The notes below the pieces were generated by a model. It was not told the DNA's origin and made no database searches. It was given only the letters and a program-made list of their open reading frames with translations. From positions 248,001-312,000 of the forward strand of contig NZ_JAFFOB010000019.1 in the NCBI RefSeq assembly GCF_016918935.1: DNA of 64,000 nt, in the 5' to 3' direction. The translations under genes and the position numbers were made by a program. How positions within the stretch are numbered: position 1 is the stretch's first letter; each line of letters opens with the position of its first letter. Shown one piece after another: positions 45,099-58,445 of the stretch. The DNA is from Roseitranquillus sediminis (lineage in GTDB: Bacteria; Pseudomonadota; Alphaproteobacteria; Rhodobacterales; Rhodobacteraceae).

Positions 45099-45691
45099 GT
45101 CAGAAGCCGGCCACCGCTCGGCGTCGCGATGATGGCGCGCAGTCCGGGATGCTCGCTCGCGGTTAACTTCACGCGCTCGATCGGCGGGAGCCTCAGCGAC
45201 TGCGGATCGCGGTGACCGACCTGCAGCTCGATCAACCGGCATCCCACGTCGGGCAGGATGTCCGGCATCGGCGCGCCCAGCAATTCGAGGAACGCGGGCG
45301 CGCAGCAAACCTCCTGCTCCATCGCGTCGCGAGGAATGGAGATCCGCCATGCGAACGTCTCGCGCGCGATCCGCTGCGGCGGGCTCATCCCCTCCATCCC
45401 GTACCGAATTGCCTCCTCGACATCCGGCACCCGCACGAACCAACCGCTGAGCCGCGGCGGACCGCGGAACCAGTCCAGATTGAACCAGCGCGGTCGTACG
45501 GGCGGAGGCGCGTCCGGATCGACAGCGACCACCTGCAGGTAGCAGTCAGGCCCGAGCGACAGCAGGTTGTTGTGGGTGCCCGCGCCGTCGTGACGGCCTC
45601 CTGGTGAGAGGCGCACCGACAACAGATCCTCGACATACGCGGTGCCCTCGTCGAGCGTGGCAGCCGTGACGACGAGCGAATCCAGGTTCAT
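45095..45691 (-). CDS. VOC/glyoxalase-like domain protein
   Basis: A 198-residue protein. MNLDSLVVTAATLDEGTAYV followed by GGRHDGAGTHNNLLSLGPDCYLQVVAVDP is typical of the glyoxalase-like (Glyoxalase_3) family, with a possible metal pair His in GTHNNL and Glu in FLELLG. ATG 45691 follows GAGGG; the longer frame upstream is not coding. Enzyme activity unknown. Operon with the GNAT gene. Confidence 0.82.
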   Translation of the reverse strand: MNLDSLVVTAATLDEGTAYVEDLLSVRLSPGGRHDGAGTHNNLLSLGPDCYLQVVAVDPDAPPPVRPRWFNLDWFRGPPRLSGWFVRVPDVEEAIRYGMEGMSPPQRIARETFAWRISIPRDAMEQEVCCAPAFLELLGAPMPDILPDVGCRLIELQVGHRDPQSLRLPPIERVKLTASEHPGLRAIIATPSGGRLLT

Positions 45692-45866
45692 GCAACCCTC
45701 GCGACGAGTGGTACAACCACGGGCGCGACGAGCGCTCTGAACATGCGCATAAGCACAGACAATCGACCGCCCAATCCGGTGTAACGCAATAAAGGTGTTT
45801 TGGCACCACGAGAATGCGCACATTCTTATGCAAGCGATATTTACCTGACGTCTCTCCGACGCGGCA

Positions 45867-45893
45867 GGCCCGCCTCCGGAGCGGAGACGGGCC
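45867..45893 (-). terminator. Terminator-like hairpin behind nrdJ
   Basis: On the minus strand GGCCCGTCTCC and GGAGGCGGGCC pair over 11 bp with one T-G wobble around a 5-base loop, about 27 bases after the nrdJ stop. No T tract follows, so termination here may be weak or assisted. Confidence 0.55.
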
Positions 45894-45920
45894 CGAGCGA
45901 ACAGTTTCGCGTGCTCGCAG

Positions 45921-49568
<3,648 letters not shown>

Positions 49569-49699
49569 GAATCTATCCTCTCGTTCCGGTTCGTTTGCCG
49601 GCTCGCGAGGCTGCATCGGCAGACGGGCGCTCCGTCTGTCTACGAGGTGCCTGCATGAAACCGGCGCCCGCCTACCGATGTCCGTCCCCCGCACCGCGA

Positions 49700-49796
49700 C
49701 GCCTATATGTGGTGTCTTGCCGGCCGGTAGATACAAGGTGGAGCGATTCTCGTGCCCACGTCAATGAAACTTTCACCACATCTGGTGGCTAGTTTC
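49700..49796 (-). promoter_or_regulatory. Dyad-rich region upstream of nrdJ (candidate regulator boxes)
   Basis: Two sites share CACCACAT. One, on the minus strand, is ACACCACATATAGGCG (49700-49715), which resembles an NrdR box on one side. The other (49766-49796) is an extended dyad: GAAACT, TT, CACCA, CATC, TGGTG, GCT, AGTTTC, symmetrical about 49780. NrdR boxes normally come as pairs about three turns apart; these are about seven turns apart, so the identity is unsure. Confidence 0.4.
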
Positions 49797-49837
49797 ACTT
49801 GACCAACCAGATCGACGATCTACCGCGAGTTGTAGGA

Positions 49838-49914
<77 letters not shown>

Positions 49915-49986
49915 ACGCGCACACTGCTAGCCCGTCGCCACGCCAAAGGGAAGAGCGGCGCTTGTGTGGCGCAGGTCCATGGCTGT

Positions 49987-50748
49987 ATGGCTCGAAGGAT
50001 GCGGGAACGGCAGGAAAAGCGACCAACCCTCGCGCTGACGCTCGTGTGCGGCCGGCGTCCGGCGCTGCTCCAGAAAACCCTCGCTTCTTTCTCAGAACGG
50101 GTCTTCCGTCACTTCGAGATAAGCGATGTCTACGCCAACCTCGACCCCTTCGCGGGAGGGCCTGACGAGCATGCGGCGTGCCTGCGGCTGATCCGCGACA
50201 CGTTCCCGCAGGCCCGGATCTTCGAGCCCGAGACGCCGAGCTTCGGCGCGGCCGTGCAGCGGCTCTGGTCGCACGCGCCCGACGGCACCGTCCTGCACCT
50301 CGAGGACGACTGGATCGCGAACGAGGATATCAAGCCCGATCGGGTGCTGCCCCTGCTCTCAGGCCGGACGCGCGCCGTCGTCCCGCTCAGCGTCGAGCAC
50401 AAGTGGAACGGCAAGACGCCGTTCAAGACCCATGTCATCAAGACACGCCTTTTCGGCTGGACCGTCTGGCGCCGGCGCGCCGGCACCTTCGGCACCAGCC
50501 CGCGCTTCATCGACGGCGCATTTGCTCGCACCTGCGCCGGCCTCATGAACCCGGACCTCGACCCCGAAAAACAAATGTACCTGCCGCACAACAGGAAGTT
50601 GCACGACTTCATGGCGCCCTATGGCAACCGCCTGCTGCCGGCGCGTGACGGCGGCCCGCTCATCACCGACATCGGGCGCGAGTGGCGCGACAGCCGCGGC
50701 ATGGCCAAGGTCGTTTCTGGCGGACGATCCGAATGGGTGACCGGCTGA
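49987..50748 (+). CDS. Glycosyltransferase-like protein (GT-A-type LEDDW motif)
   Basis: A 253-residue soluble protein. LALTLVCGRRPALLQKTLASF is a GT-A-like beginning and VLHLEDDWIANEDI holds an acidic Asp-Asp pair positioned like the DxD nucleotide-sugar site. The C-terminal part has FIDGAFARTCAGLMNPDLDPE and ends GREWRDSRGMAKVVSGG. ATG 49987 or 49999 may be the start; the frame upstream reads through the tRNA gene and is not coding. The acceptor is unknown and no polysaccharide genes are adjacent. Confidence 0.75.
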   Translation: MARRMRERQEKRPTLALTLVCGRRPALLQKTLASFSERVFRHFEISDVYANLDPFAGGPDEHAACLRLIRDTFPQARIFEPETPSFGAAVQRLWSHAPDGTVLHLEDDWIANEDIKPDRVLPLLSGRTRAVVPLSVEHKWNGKTPFKTHVIKTRLFGWTVWRRRAGTFGTSPRFIDGAFARTCAGLMNPDLDPEKQMYLPHNRKLHDFMAPYGNRLLPARDGGPLITDIGREWRDSRGMAKVVSGGRSEWVTG

Positions 50749-50761
50749 GCCTCGACAGCGC

Positions 50762-51220
50762 TCAGTCGCAGGGCCATGCGGCGATCGACTGATCAAGGGC
50801 CGGATGCCGTAGCTCCGTCCCCTCCTCGATCCCGAGCCGTCGTGCCATGCCGCCGTTGATCTCCAGCACCGCGAGCACGCCCGACCCGCCTGGAATCGGC
50901 GTCTCGTCGAGCGGCACCGCATTCTCGTGCACGTGCGTCACGCGGCCGGTTTCGTCGGCGAAGATCATGTCGAGGGGGATCAGCGTGTTGCGCATCCAGA
51001 ACGAGGCGTTCTGCGGCTGCTCGTAGACAAAGAGCATCCCGCGGCTTGCCGGCAGCGACTCGCGGTGCATCAGCCCCTGAGCGCGTTCCGCCGGGTCGTC
51101 CGCGATCTCGACGCCGAAGCTCGCCACGCCCCAGTCGCCGCGCAGCTCGACCCGGCCGGGGTCGCACGCGGCCGCGGCGGGGCCGGCGAGCGCGACCAGA
51201 ACGGCGAGCAGACGGATCAA
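50762..51220 (-). CDS. DUF192-family exported protein
   Basis: A 152-residue protein with a signal peptide ([15 protein letters not shown]). The DUF192 core is present: [41 protein letters not shown] and [17 protein letters not shown]. Structures of the family show a small beta fold with unknown ligand. Its ATG overlaps the stop of the double cold-shock gene (ATGA), giving an operon. Confidence 0.92.
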   Translation of the reverse strand: MIRLLAVLVALAGPAAAACDPGRVELRGDWGVASFGVEIADDPAERAQGLMHRESLPASRGMLFVYEQPQNASFWMRNTLIPLDMIFADETGRVTHVHENAVPLDETPIPGGSGVLAVLEINGGMARRLGIEEGTELRHPALDQSIAAWPCD

Positions 51221-51750
51221 GTGCGCTCCTTGAGAGCCGCTTCCCAGCTCGTGACCTGCTGCGCCATGCGCCCGCGCTTGCCGTCGATGATGCGGAGGCC
51301 GACCGCCTCGCCGGGCTGAAGGTCGGCGAGCCCGCTGCGTCGCAGCACCTCGATATGGAGGAAGACGTCCCCCGGCTTGCCGAACACGTTGGCAAAGCCG
51401 AAGCCCTTGGACTTGTCAAACCACTTCACCCGCGCGGGCTCGAGCGGCAGGTCCTCGGCCGCTGGCACGTTCGGACCCGCGAGGTCCGGCAGCGCCGGCT
51501 CGTCGCTTGCCGGTGGTTCTATGTCGTACACGACCGTAGCCTGCGCACCGCGAGGCGTGTCCTGCACCGCCACCTCGATCCGCGACCCTTCGGCGACCGA
51601 ACTTTGGCCGAAGTTGCGCAGGACGTTGGCGTGCAGCAGGATGTCCGGCCCCCCGTCCTCAGCTACGACGAAGCCGAACCCCTTACCGGGATCGAACCAT
51701 TTCACATGGCCTACGATCGTTCGCGCCGATGAGGCCTCGGGCTCTGTCAT
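51217..51750 (-). CDS. Tandem cold-shock-domain protein
   Basis: A 177-residue protein with two cold-shock domains. The first (about 8-75) has [15 protein letters not shown] and DILLHANVL; the second (about 107-170) has [15 protein letters not shown] and [10 protein letters not shown] Pro/Ala/Glu-rich linker separates them. ATG 51750 is the likeliest start; a TTG at 51798 would add 16 residues. Double-domain Csp proteins are known in alphaproteobacteria (CspC/CspD of Caulobacter) and act in stationary phase. Operon with DUF192. Confidence 0.92.
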   Translation of the reverse strand: MTEPEASSARTIVGHVKWFDPGKGFGFVVAEDGGPDILLHANVLRNFGQSSVAEGSRIEVAVQDTPRGAQATVVYDIEPPASDEPALPDLAGPNVPAAEDLPLEPARVKWFDKSKGFGFANVFGKPGDVFLHIEVLRRSGLADLQPGEAVGLRIIDGKRGRMAQQVTSWEAALKERT

Positions 51751-51874
51751 TGCTGCGCCTGAACGGGATTCAATTTCTACAACTTCGTCTTTCAGCAAAA
51801 TACCCTACCACGAAAGGTCGTCGAGCGTCGCAGCCATGCTCATCGACCAAATGGTAACATCATTTCGTGGCTTG

Positions 51875-52471
51875 TCATGGATTAAGTCGGATCCGCTCCC
51901 ACACATTTCCCGAATGCGTGAACCGGAAGCGGTCGTGCAACCGGTGGACGCCGTCCGCCCAAAGCTCGATCTCGACCGGGCGGAGCCGGAAACCTCCCCA
52001 GAAGGGTGGTCGCGGCGGCGCCTCCCCAAGCTCATCGCGCAGACGCGCGACCTCGGCCATCAAGGTCTCGCGCGAGTCGAGCGGCCGCGACTGGCGCGAC
52101 GCCCAGGCGCCGAGGCGGCTGTCGAGGCTGCGCGACGCAAAGTAGGCGTCGGAAAGCGGTCCATCCTCGCGCACGACCGGGCCGCGCACGCGAACCTGAC
52201 GGCGCAGCGACTTCCAGTGACAGACAAGGGCGGCGCGGCCGTTCGCCGTCAGCTCCTGCGCCTTGGTGCTCTCGTAGTTGGTGTAGAAGACGAAGCCGTC
52301 CTCACCAATTTCCTTGAGGAGCACGATGCGCACGTTCGGCATCCCCTCATGGTCGACGGTGGCAAGCGCGACGGCATTGGGGTCCGACGGCTCGGTCGCC
52401 GCCGCCTCTTCCATCCAGCGCCGGAATATGGCGATGGGACTTTCCCCCGCGAAGATGTCGTCCTGCAGCAT
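51875..52471 (-). CDS. pdxH: Pyridoxamine 5'-phosphate oxidase
   Basis: A 198-residue FMN enzyme making pyridoxal phosphate. Motifs: [55 protein letters not shown], and the C-terminal [14 protein letters not shown] and [11 protein letters not shown] 52471 (MLQDDIF) has GGAG with 6-base spacing; ATG 52483 is an alternative four residues upstream. Divergent from fabI across 123 bp. Confidence 0.94.
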   Translation of the reverse strand: MLQDDIFAGESPIAIFRRWMEEAAATEPSDPNAVALATVDHEGMPNVRIVLLKEIGEDGFVFYTNYESTKAQELTANGRAALVCHWKSLRRQVRVRGPVVREDGPLSDAYFASRSLDSRLGAWASRQSRPLDSRETLMAEVARLRDELGEAPPRPPFWGGFRLRPVEIELWADGVHRLHDRFRFTHSGNVWERIRLNP

Positions 52472-52594
52472 TTGGTTCTCCATCTTCGGCGTTAGTGGCG
52501 TAGCCCGCACCCCACGGAGGCGCAAGTGGCCGGCCTTGATGCCTTTCCACCGATGTCATAGACGACTTCGAGGTCAGTACGAGAGGGGCGCGGC

Positions 52595-53413
52595 ATGGCA
52601 GACGGTCTGATGCAGGGCAAGCGCGGCCTCGTCATGGGCCTTGCCAACGACAAGTCCATTGCCTGGGGCATCGCGAAGGTCGCGGCCGAGCACGGGGCCG
52701 AGCTGGCCTTCTCCTACCAGGGAGAAGCGCTGAAGAAGCGCGTCGATCCGCTTGCGGCGGAGGTGGGATCGGATCTCGTCCTGCCGTGCGACGTGGGCGA
52801 CGGCGACTCGCTCGACGCCCTCTTCGACGCCCTGCGGGAGAAATGGGGCACGCTCGACTTCGTCGTCCACGCGATCGGTTTTTCCGACAAGTCCGAGTTG
52901 CGCGGCCGCTACGTGGACACGAGCCGCGAGAACTTCCGCACCTCGATGGACATCTCGGTCTACTCCTTCACCGCAGTCTGCCGCCGCGCCGCCGCAATGA
53001 TGCCGGACGGCGGCTCGCTGCTGACGCTGACCTACTACGGGGCCGAAAAAGTGATGCCACATTACAACGTCATGGGTGTGGCCAAGGCCGCGCTCGAGGC
53101 GTCGGTACGCTACTTGGCCGAGGATCTCGGCCGCGACGGCATCCGCGTCAATGCAATCAGCGCCGGCACGATAAAGACTCTCGCGGCGAGCGGCATCGGC
53201 GACTTCCGCTACATCATGAAGTGGAACGAGTACAATTCGCCCCTCCGCCGAAACGTGACGCAGGAGGAGGTGGGCAAGTCCGCCCTCTACCTGCTCTCCG
53301 ACCTCGGCTCGGCCACCACGGGCGAGGTGCTGCACGTCGACGCCGGCTATCACGTGGTGGGCATGAAGGCGCCCGACGCGCCGGACATCACAAAGGCGGT
53401 CGCTAAGGAATGA
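52595..53413 (+). CDS. fabI: Enoyl-[acyl-carrier-protein] reductase (NADH)
   Basis: A 272-residue SDR enzyme for the last step of fatty-acid elongation and the triclosan target. GLVMGLANDKSIAWGIAK is the FabI nucleotide site; the catalytic pair is Tyr157 and Lys164 in YNVMGVAK, preceded by TYYGAEKVMPHY, and SAGTIKTLAASGI follows. Length is normal. Its TGA overlaps the LysE start. Confidence 0.95.
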   Translation: MADGLMQGKRGLVMGLANDKSIAWGIAKVAAEHGAELAFSYQGEALKKRVDPLAAEVGSDLVLPCDVGDGDSLDALFDALREKWGTLDFVVHAIGFSDKSELRGRYVDTSRENFRTSMDISVYSFTAVCRRAAAMMPDGGSLLTLTYYGAEKVMPHYNVMGVAKAALEASVRYLAEDLGRDGIRVNAISAGTIKTLAASGIGDFRYIMKWNEYNSPLRRNVTQEEVGKSALYLLSDLGSATTGEVLHVDAGYHVVGMKAPDAPDITKAVAKE

Positions 53414-54021
53414 GCGCGGCGGCCTTCGCCTCCATCGCCTTCCTTCACCTGCTGGCGGCAATGAGTCCCGGCCCCTCCTTCGTGGTCTCCGTCCGCACCG
53501 CCGCGAGCCAGGGCTTCCGGGCCGCGACCGGGCTGGCCGTCGGACTTGGGCTCGGCGCGCTGGTCTGGGCCGGGGCGGCGCTGACCGGGCTCGCGCTGCT
53601 CTTCGAGATCGCGCCCTGGCTCCTCACCGCAATGAAGGTGCTGGGCGGCCTCTTCCTCGTCTGGATTGCCGTCGCCACCTGGCGGCACGCGGCGGAGCCC
53701 ATGCCGGATGCAGACGTGGCGGTGCCGCGGAGCGTCGCCTCCGCCGTACGGCTGGGGCTGATGACGCAGCTCGCCAACCCCAAGCCCGCGATCTTCTTCG
53801 GCGCCGTCTTCGTCGGCCTCGTTCCCGCCGACGCCAATCTCGCCGCCGTCGCGCTCCTGCTGGCGGTCATCTTCGCGGACGAGACGTTATGGTACATCCT
53901 GGTGGCGCGGGTTTTCTCGCTGCAGCGGGCGCGCGCCGCCTACGCGCGGGCGAAGGGGCTGGTGGACCGCGCCTTCGGCGGACTGATCGCTGCCTTCGGC
54001 ATCAAGATCGCCGCCTTCTGA
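53410..54021 (+). CDS. LysE/RhtB-family amino-acid exporter
   Basis: A 203-residue inner-membrane protein with about six helices. FLHLLAAMSPGPSFVVSVRTAASQG contains the family PGP motif, followed by GLALGLGALVW-type repeats and GLMTQLANPKPAIFFGAVF. It probably exports homoserine, threonine or related compounds, or acts as a housekeeping valve. Coupled to fabI by ATGA. Confidence 0.9.
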   Translation: MSAAAFASIAFLHLLAAMSPGPSFVVSVRTAASQGFRAATGLAVGLGLGALVWAGAALTGLALLFEIAPWLLTAMKVLGGLFLVWIAVATWRHAAEPMPDADVAVPRSVASAVRLGLMTQLANPKPAIFFGAVFVGLVPADANLAAVALLLAVIFADETLWYILVARVFSLQRARAAYARAKGLVDRAFGGLIAAFGIKIAAF

Positions 54022-54031
54022 GGAGGAGTAG

Positions 54032-54541
54032 ATGCGCATGACCGACCGCCTGCCGCACGAGAAAGGATTCCACGTCAGCTGGGACCAGTTGCACCGCGAC
54101 GCGCGGGCGCTGGCATGGAGGCTCGACGGGCACGGTCCGGAAAACGGCGGCTGGCGCGGCGTTGTCGCCATCACCCGCGGCGGCATGGCGCCCGCCATGA
54201 TCGTCGCGCGCGAACTTGATATCCGCACCGTCGACACGATCAGCGTCAAGTCCTACGAGCACCAGGACCAGCACGAGGTGCGCGTCCTCAAGTCGCCTGA
54301 CGCCGAGCTGATGGGCGACGGCAGCGGCATCCTCGTCGTCGATGACCTGGTGGACAGCGGGAAGACCGTTGGCCTCGTGCGCGAGATGTTCCCTCGGGCC
54401 CACTTCGCCACCGTCTACGCCAAGCCGCAGGGCCGTCCGCAGGTCCACACCTTCGTCACCGAAGTCAGCCAGGACACCTGGATCTTCTTCCCCTGGGACA
54501 TGGCGCTGCAGTACGTCCAGCCCTACCGCGGGCGGGACTAG
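54032..54541 (+). CDS. gpt: Xanthine-guanine phosphoribosyltransferase
   Basis: A 169-residue purine-salvage enzyme joining guanine or xanthine to PRPP. The PRPP site is [34 protein letters not shown] is the N-terminal motif, and [16 protein letters not shown] is characteristic of Gpt. GAGGAGGAG precedes ATG 54032. Third in a run with fabI and lysE. Its TAG overlaps the convergent acetyltransferase stop. Confidence 0.94.
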   Translation: MRMTDRLPHEKGFHVSWDQLHRDARALAWRLDGHGPENGGWRGVVAITRGGMAPAMIVARELDIRTVDTISVKSYEHQDQHEVRVLKSPDAELMGDGSGILVVDDLVDSGKTVGLVREMFPRAHFATVYAKPQGRPQVHTFVTEVSQDTWIFFPWDMALQYVQPYRGRD

Positions 54542-55230
54542 TCAAGCGGGTCGCGCGCGACGAGGATCGGCCGGGTGGACTCCGCCAGCGAGTGCCGCTG
54601 CCGGCCGTTCGCGTCGAAATTCGCCGATGCGAGCCAGGTTTCGAACGCTTCCCGCAAGCGCGGCCACTCCGCGTCGATGGCGGCGAACCAGGCGGTGTCG
54701 CGGTTGCGGCCCTTCACCACCGCCGCCTGCCGGAAGACGCCTTCGTAGCTCAGGCCGAAGCGCTGCGCAGCGGCGCGCGACGGGCGGTTGGCCGCGTCGC
54801 ACTTCCACTCGAAGCGCCTGTAGCCGCTCTCGAACGCCCAGCGCATCAGCAGGAAGACCGCCTCCGTCGCCTCACGCGTGCGTTGCAGGCGGGGCGCGAA
54901 GGTAAGCCATCCGGCCTCGATGCTGCCCACCGCCGGCGCCATTCGCATCAGGCTTAGCGTCCCGCCGAGCCGCCCGTCCTCCATCCGCACCGCGAAGTGC
55001 AGCGGGTCGTGGAGGAGCCGCGCACCTTCGATCCATTTAGCATAGCCGTCGGCGCCGAACGGCCCCACCGGCAGAAAGCGCCAAATCGTGCCTTCGGAAT
55101 CCTCGGCAAAAGCCTCATGCAGCGCAAGCGCGTGCTCCGCCCCCAGCGGCTCCAGTTGCACGTAGCGGCCCTCGATCGGCGTCCGCGGCGGCAGCGGCGG
55201 CGGGCGCCAGTCCGCGAGCGGACCGGTCAT
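54538..55230 (-). CDS. RimJ/RimL-like GNAT acetyltransferase
   Basis: A 230-residue [25 protein letters not shown] and [51 protein letters not shown] and [20 protein letters not shown] are the RimJ/L-type segments. The substrate may be a protein N-terminus or small amine. It follows aspS with a 4-base overlap. Confidence 0.9.
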   Translation of the reverse strand: MTGPLADWRPPPLPPRTPIEGRYVQLEPLGAEHALALHEAFAEDSEGTIWRFLPVGPFGADGYAKWIEGARLLHDPLHFAVRMEDGRLGGTLSLMRMAPAVGSIEAGWLTFAPRLQRTREATEAVFLLMRWAFESGYRRFEWKCDAANRPSRAAAQRFGLSYEGVFRQAAVVKGRNRDTAWFAAIDAEWPRLREAFETWLASANFDANGRQRHSLAESTRPILVARDPLD

Positions 55231-56999
55231 TCCTGCGGGATGAGGCGGAGGCCAAGTTCGCGGAGCTGCTCATTGGTGGGCTGCGAGGGGGCGCCCATCA
55301 TCAGGTCCTGCGCCTGCTGGTTCATCGGGAACATGATGACCTCGCGAATGTTCTGCTCGTCCGCCAGCAGCATGACCATCCGGTCAATGCCGGCGGCGCA
55401 GCCCCCGTGCGGCGGCGGGCCAAAGCGGAACGCGTTGACGAGGCCGCCAAAGCGCCGCCGCACCGCGTCCTCGGTGTAGCCGGCCAGCTCGAACGCCTTG
55501 AACATGACATCGAGCCGGTGGTTACGGATCGCGCCCGACACGAGCTCGTAGCCGTTGCAGGCGAGGTCGTACTGGAAGCCCAGCACCTCCAGCGGATTGC
55601 CCTCGAGCGCCTCGAGACCGCCCTGCGGCATCGAGAACGGGTTGTGGGAGAAATCCACCTTTCCCTCGTCGTCCTTCTCGTACATCGGAAAATCGACGAT
55701 CCAGGCGAAGGCGAAGCGGTCCTCCTCGAAGTGGCCAAGCTCGCGCCCGACCTCGACCCGCGCCTTGCCCGCCACCCGCTCGAAGTCGTGCGGCGCGCCA
55801 CCGAGGAAGAAGGCCGCGTCCCCGGCCCCGAGACCGAGCTGCTTGCGGATCGCCTCGGTCCGCTCGGGGCCGATGTTCTTGGCGATCGGGCCAGCACCCT
55901 CCGGCCCGCCTTCGGCCTCGCGCCACATGATGTAGCCCATGCCGGGCAGGCCCTCGGCTTGCGCGAAGCTGTTCATCCGGTCGCAGAAGGCGCGGCTGCC
56001 GCCGCCGGGCGCGGGGATCGCGCGAATCTCGGTGCCGTCCTGGTTCAGGAGGCGCGCGAAGATGCCGAAGCCCGAGTCGCGGAAGTGGTCCGAGACCGTC
56101 TGCATCTTGATGTGACAGCGCAGGTCGGGCTTGTCGGTGCCGTACCAGAGCATCGCGTCGCGGTAGGCGATGCGCGGCCAGACGGCGTCCACGGTGCGGC
56201 CGCCACCGAATTCCTCGAACACGCCCTGGATCACCGGCTGGATGGCGTGAAAGACGTCGTCCTGCGTGACGAAGCTCATCTCCACGTCGAGCTGGTAGAA
56301 GTCCGTGGGCGAGCGATCGGCACGCGGGTCCTCATCGCGGAAGCAGGGCGCGATCTGGAAGTAGCGGTCGAAGCCCGAGACCATGATGAGCTGCTTGAAG
56401 AGCTGCGGCGCCTGCGGCAGCGCGTAGAACTGCCCCGGATGCAGGCGCGAGGGCACGAGGAAGTCGCGCGCGCCCTCGGGCGACGAGGCGGTGATGATCG
56501 GCGTCTGGAATTCGGTGAACCCGGTGTCCCACATCCGCTGGCGCAGGCTGCGCACGACGTGGGAGCGCAGCATGATGTTGCGGTGCAGGTGCTCCCGCCT
56601 GAGGTCGAGGAAGCGGTAGCGCAGCCGCGTCTCCTCCGGGTAGTCCTGCTCGCCGAAGACGGGCAGCGGAAGCTCCTCGGCCGAGCCCAGCACCTCGAGG
56701 TCGCGCACGAAGACCTCGATTTCACCCGTCGGGATACGCGGGTTGACGAGTTCGGGTGAGCGCGCCTTCACCTCGCCATCGATGCGGATGCACCACTCGG
56801 ACCGCACCTTCTCGACCTCGGCGAAGGCGGGGCTGTCGCTGTCGGCAAGGATCTGCGTCACGCCATGATGGTCCCGCAGGTCGATGAAGAGGACGCCACC
56901 ATGGTCACGGACGCGGTGCACCCAGCCGGACAGGCGGACATTCTCTCCCACGTTCGACGTGTTGAGTTGCGCACAAGTGTGGGTTCGGTAGGCGTGCAT
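55227..56999 (-). CDS. aspS: Aspartyl-tRNA synthetase
   Basis: A 590-residue class IIb synthetase. OB-fold anticodon domain ([26 protein letters not shown]), catalytic motifs [40 protein letters not shown], and [22 protein letters not shown], plus the GAD insertion. The bacterial length and absence of truncation suggest a normal enzyme, non-discriminating if the cell lacks AsnRS. ATG 56999 follows GAGGACC. Confidence 0.96.
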   Translation of the reverse strand: MHAYRTHTCAQLNTSNVGENVRLSGWVHRVRDHGGVLFIDLRDHHGVTQILADSDSPAFAEVEKVRSEWCIRIDGEVKARSPELVNPRIPTGEIEVFVRDLEVLGSAEELPLPVFGEQDYPEETRLRYRFLDLRREHLHRNIMLRSHVVRSLRQRMWDTGFTEFQTPIITASSPEGARDFLVPSRLHPGQFYALPQAPQLFKQLIMVSGFDRYFQIAPCFRDEDPRADRSPTDFYQLDVEMSFVTQDDVFHAIQPVIQGVFEEFGGGRTVDAVWPRIAYRDAMLWYGTDKPDLRCHIKMQTVSDHFRDSGFGIFARLLNQDGTEIRAIPAPGGGSRAFCDRMNSFAQAEGLPGMGYIMWREAEGGPEGAGPIAKNIGPERTEAIRKQLGLGAGDAAFFLGGAPHDFERVAGKARVEVGRELGHFEEDRFAFAWIVDFPMYEKDDEGKVDFSHNPFSMPQGGLEALEGNPLEVLGFQYDLACNGYELVSGAIRNHRLDVMFKAFELAGYTEDAVRRRFGGLVNAFRFGPPPHGGCAAGIDRMVMLLADEQNIREVIMFPMNQQAQDLMMGAPSQPTNEQLRELGLRLIPQE

Positions 57000-57206
57000 C
57001 GGTCGGTCCTCGGGCGGGGCTGGCGGATCGGGCCGATACACAGTGCCGCGCGGGCGAAGTCAAGCCGAGCGGCCAGTTTCAGGGAACATCCAGCCTTTAC
57101 AACACTTTCGCCACTGGACAAGATATCCGTCGAGCATGCATCGGGGCGCCGAACGGGGCGCCACCTGACAGGGACGGCCATCGGAACGGGCCGCGAGGAG
57201 GGTAGG

Positions 57207-58445
57207 ATGTGGATGGCTCTGCTGGACAGGATGCTGAAACAGGTGATCCGCAAGGGAAGCCTGACGCTTCATGCGCCCAACGGCCGCACCTACCGTTACG
57301 GTGACGAGACTGGCGAGCCTGTAACCGTGCGCCTTCTGGACCCGACGCTTCCGCGGCGGATCGTGCAGAGCCCGGATCTTGGCGTGGGCGAAGGCTACAT
57401 GGACGGCGGCCTGACGTTCGACGGCGACGACCTGAGAGGCTTCATGCGCCTCGCCGTTCGCAACAGCGAGTGGGTGGTCGGCGTGCCCTGGCACCGCTCG
57501 CTCGACGGTTTGCGCTACCTGCGCGGGCGCTTGCGGCAGTACACTCCGACCAGCCGCGCACGGCGCAACGTCGCGCATCACTACGACCTCTCGGGCGAGC
57601 TCTACGACCTCTTCCTCGACTCGGACAAGCAATACAGCTGCGCCTACTTCCGATCGCCCGACGACAGCCTCGAGCAGGCGCAGGCGCAGAAGAAGGCGCA
57701 TATCGCCGCCAAGCTGGCGCTGCGGCCGGGGATGCGCGTTCTCGACATCGGCTGCGGCTGGGGCGGCATGGCGCTGACGCTGGCGCGCGATCACGGGGCG
57801 CAAGTTCTTGGCATCACACTGTCGGAGGAGCAGCACCGCACCGCCACACGCCGCGCCGCCGAGGCCGGCCTGCAGGACAGGGTCTCGTTCCGCCTATGCG
57901 ACTACCGCGAGGTGGAGGGGCGCTTCGACCGCGTCGTGTCCGTCGGCATGTTCGAGCATGTGGGCGCGCCGCAGTACGGCGCATACTTCCGTCAGGTCAG
58001 CGAGAAGCTCACCGTGGACGGCATCGCGCTGATCCAGACGATCGGCCGCACCACGCCGCCCGGCACCAACAGCCCGTGGATCGAGAAGTACATCTTCCCC
58101 GGCGGCTACATCCCTGCCCTCAGCGAGATGACGCGCGCCATCGAGCGCGCGAACCTACTGCCGACGGACATCGAGGTCTGGCGGCTGCACTATGCCGAGA
58201 CCATACGCCACTGGCTCGACAGATTCGAGGCGAACATCGAACGCGCCCGCGCGCTCTATGACGAGCGTTTCTGCCGGATGTGGCGCTACTACCTCGCCGC
58301 GTGCGAGCAGACATTCCGGATGAACCGGCAGGTGGTCTACCAGGTGCAGCTGGCGCGCAGTCTCGATGCCGTGCCGCTCACCCGCGACTATCTGCATCCC
58401 AGGCCGGAGGCGACACAGCCGCTCGAACAGGTGGCTGCGGAATAG
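57207..58445 (+). CDS. Cyclopropane-fatty-acyl-phospholipid synthase family protein
   Basis: A 412-residue SAM-dependent enzyme. An N-terminal domain (about 1-115) with GVGEGYMDGGLTFDGDDLRGF precedes the methyltransferase. NVAHHYDLSGELYDLFLD and YSCAYFRSPDDSLEQAQ are CFA signatures, the SAM loop is VLDIGCGWGG (178-187), and VGMFEHVGAPQY and HYAETIRHWLDRF follow. It likely methylenates membrane lipid double bonds. ATG 57207 follows GAGGAGGG. Its 3' end overlaps the convergent tcuB by 68 bases. Confidence 0.93.
   Translation: MWMALLDRMLKQVIRKGSLTLHAPNGRTYRYGDETGEPVTVRLLDPTLPRRIVQSPDLGVGEGYMDGGLTFDGDDLRGFMRLAVRNSEWVVGVPWHRSLDGLRYLRGRLRQYTPTSRARRNVAHHYDLSGELYDLFLDSDKQYSCAYFRSPDDSLEQAQAQKKAHIAAKLALRPGMRVLDIGCGWGGMALTLARDHGAQVLGITLSEEQHRTATRRAAEAGLQDRVSFRLCDYREVEGRFDRVVSVGMFEHVGAPQYGAYFRQVSEKLTVDGIALIQTIGRTTPPGTNSPWIEKYIFPGGYIPALSEMTRAIERANLLPTDIEVWRLHYAETIRHWLDRFEANIERARALYDERFCRMWRYYLAACEQTFRMNRQVVYQVQLARSLDAVPLTRDYLHPRPEATQPLEQVAAE

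Noticed and set aside
49569-49837. Cobalamin riboswitch upstream of nrdJ
   Set aside because: I could not find a B12-box-like element; the region shows DNA dyads rather than a multi-stem aptamer. An RNA-family search would settle it.
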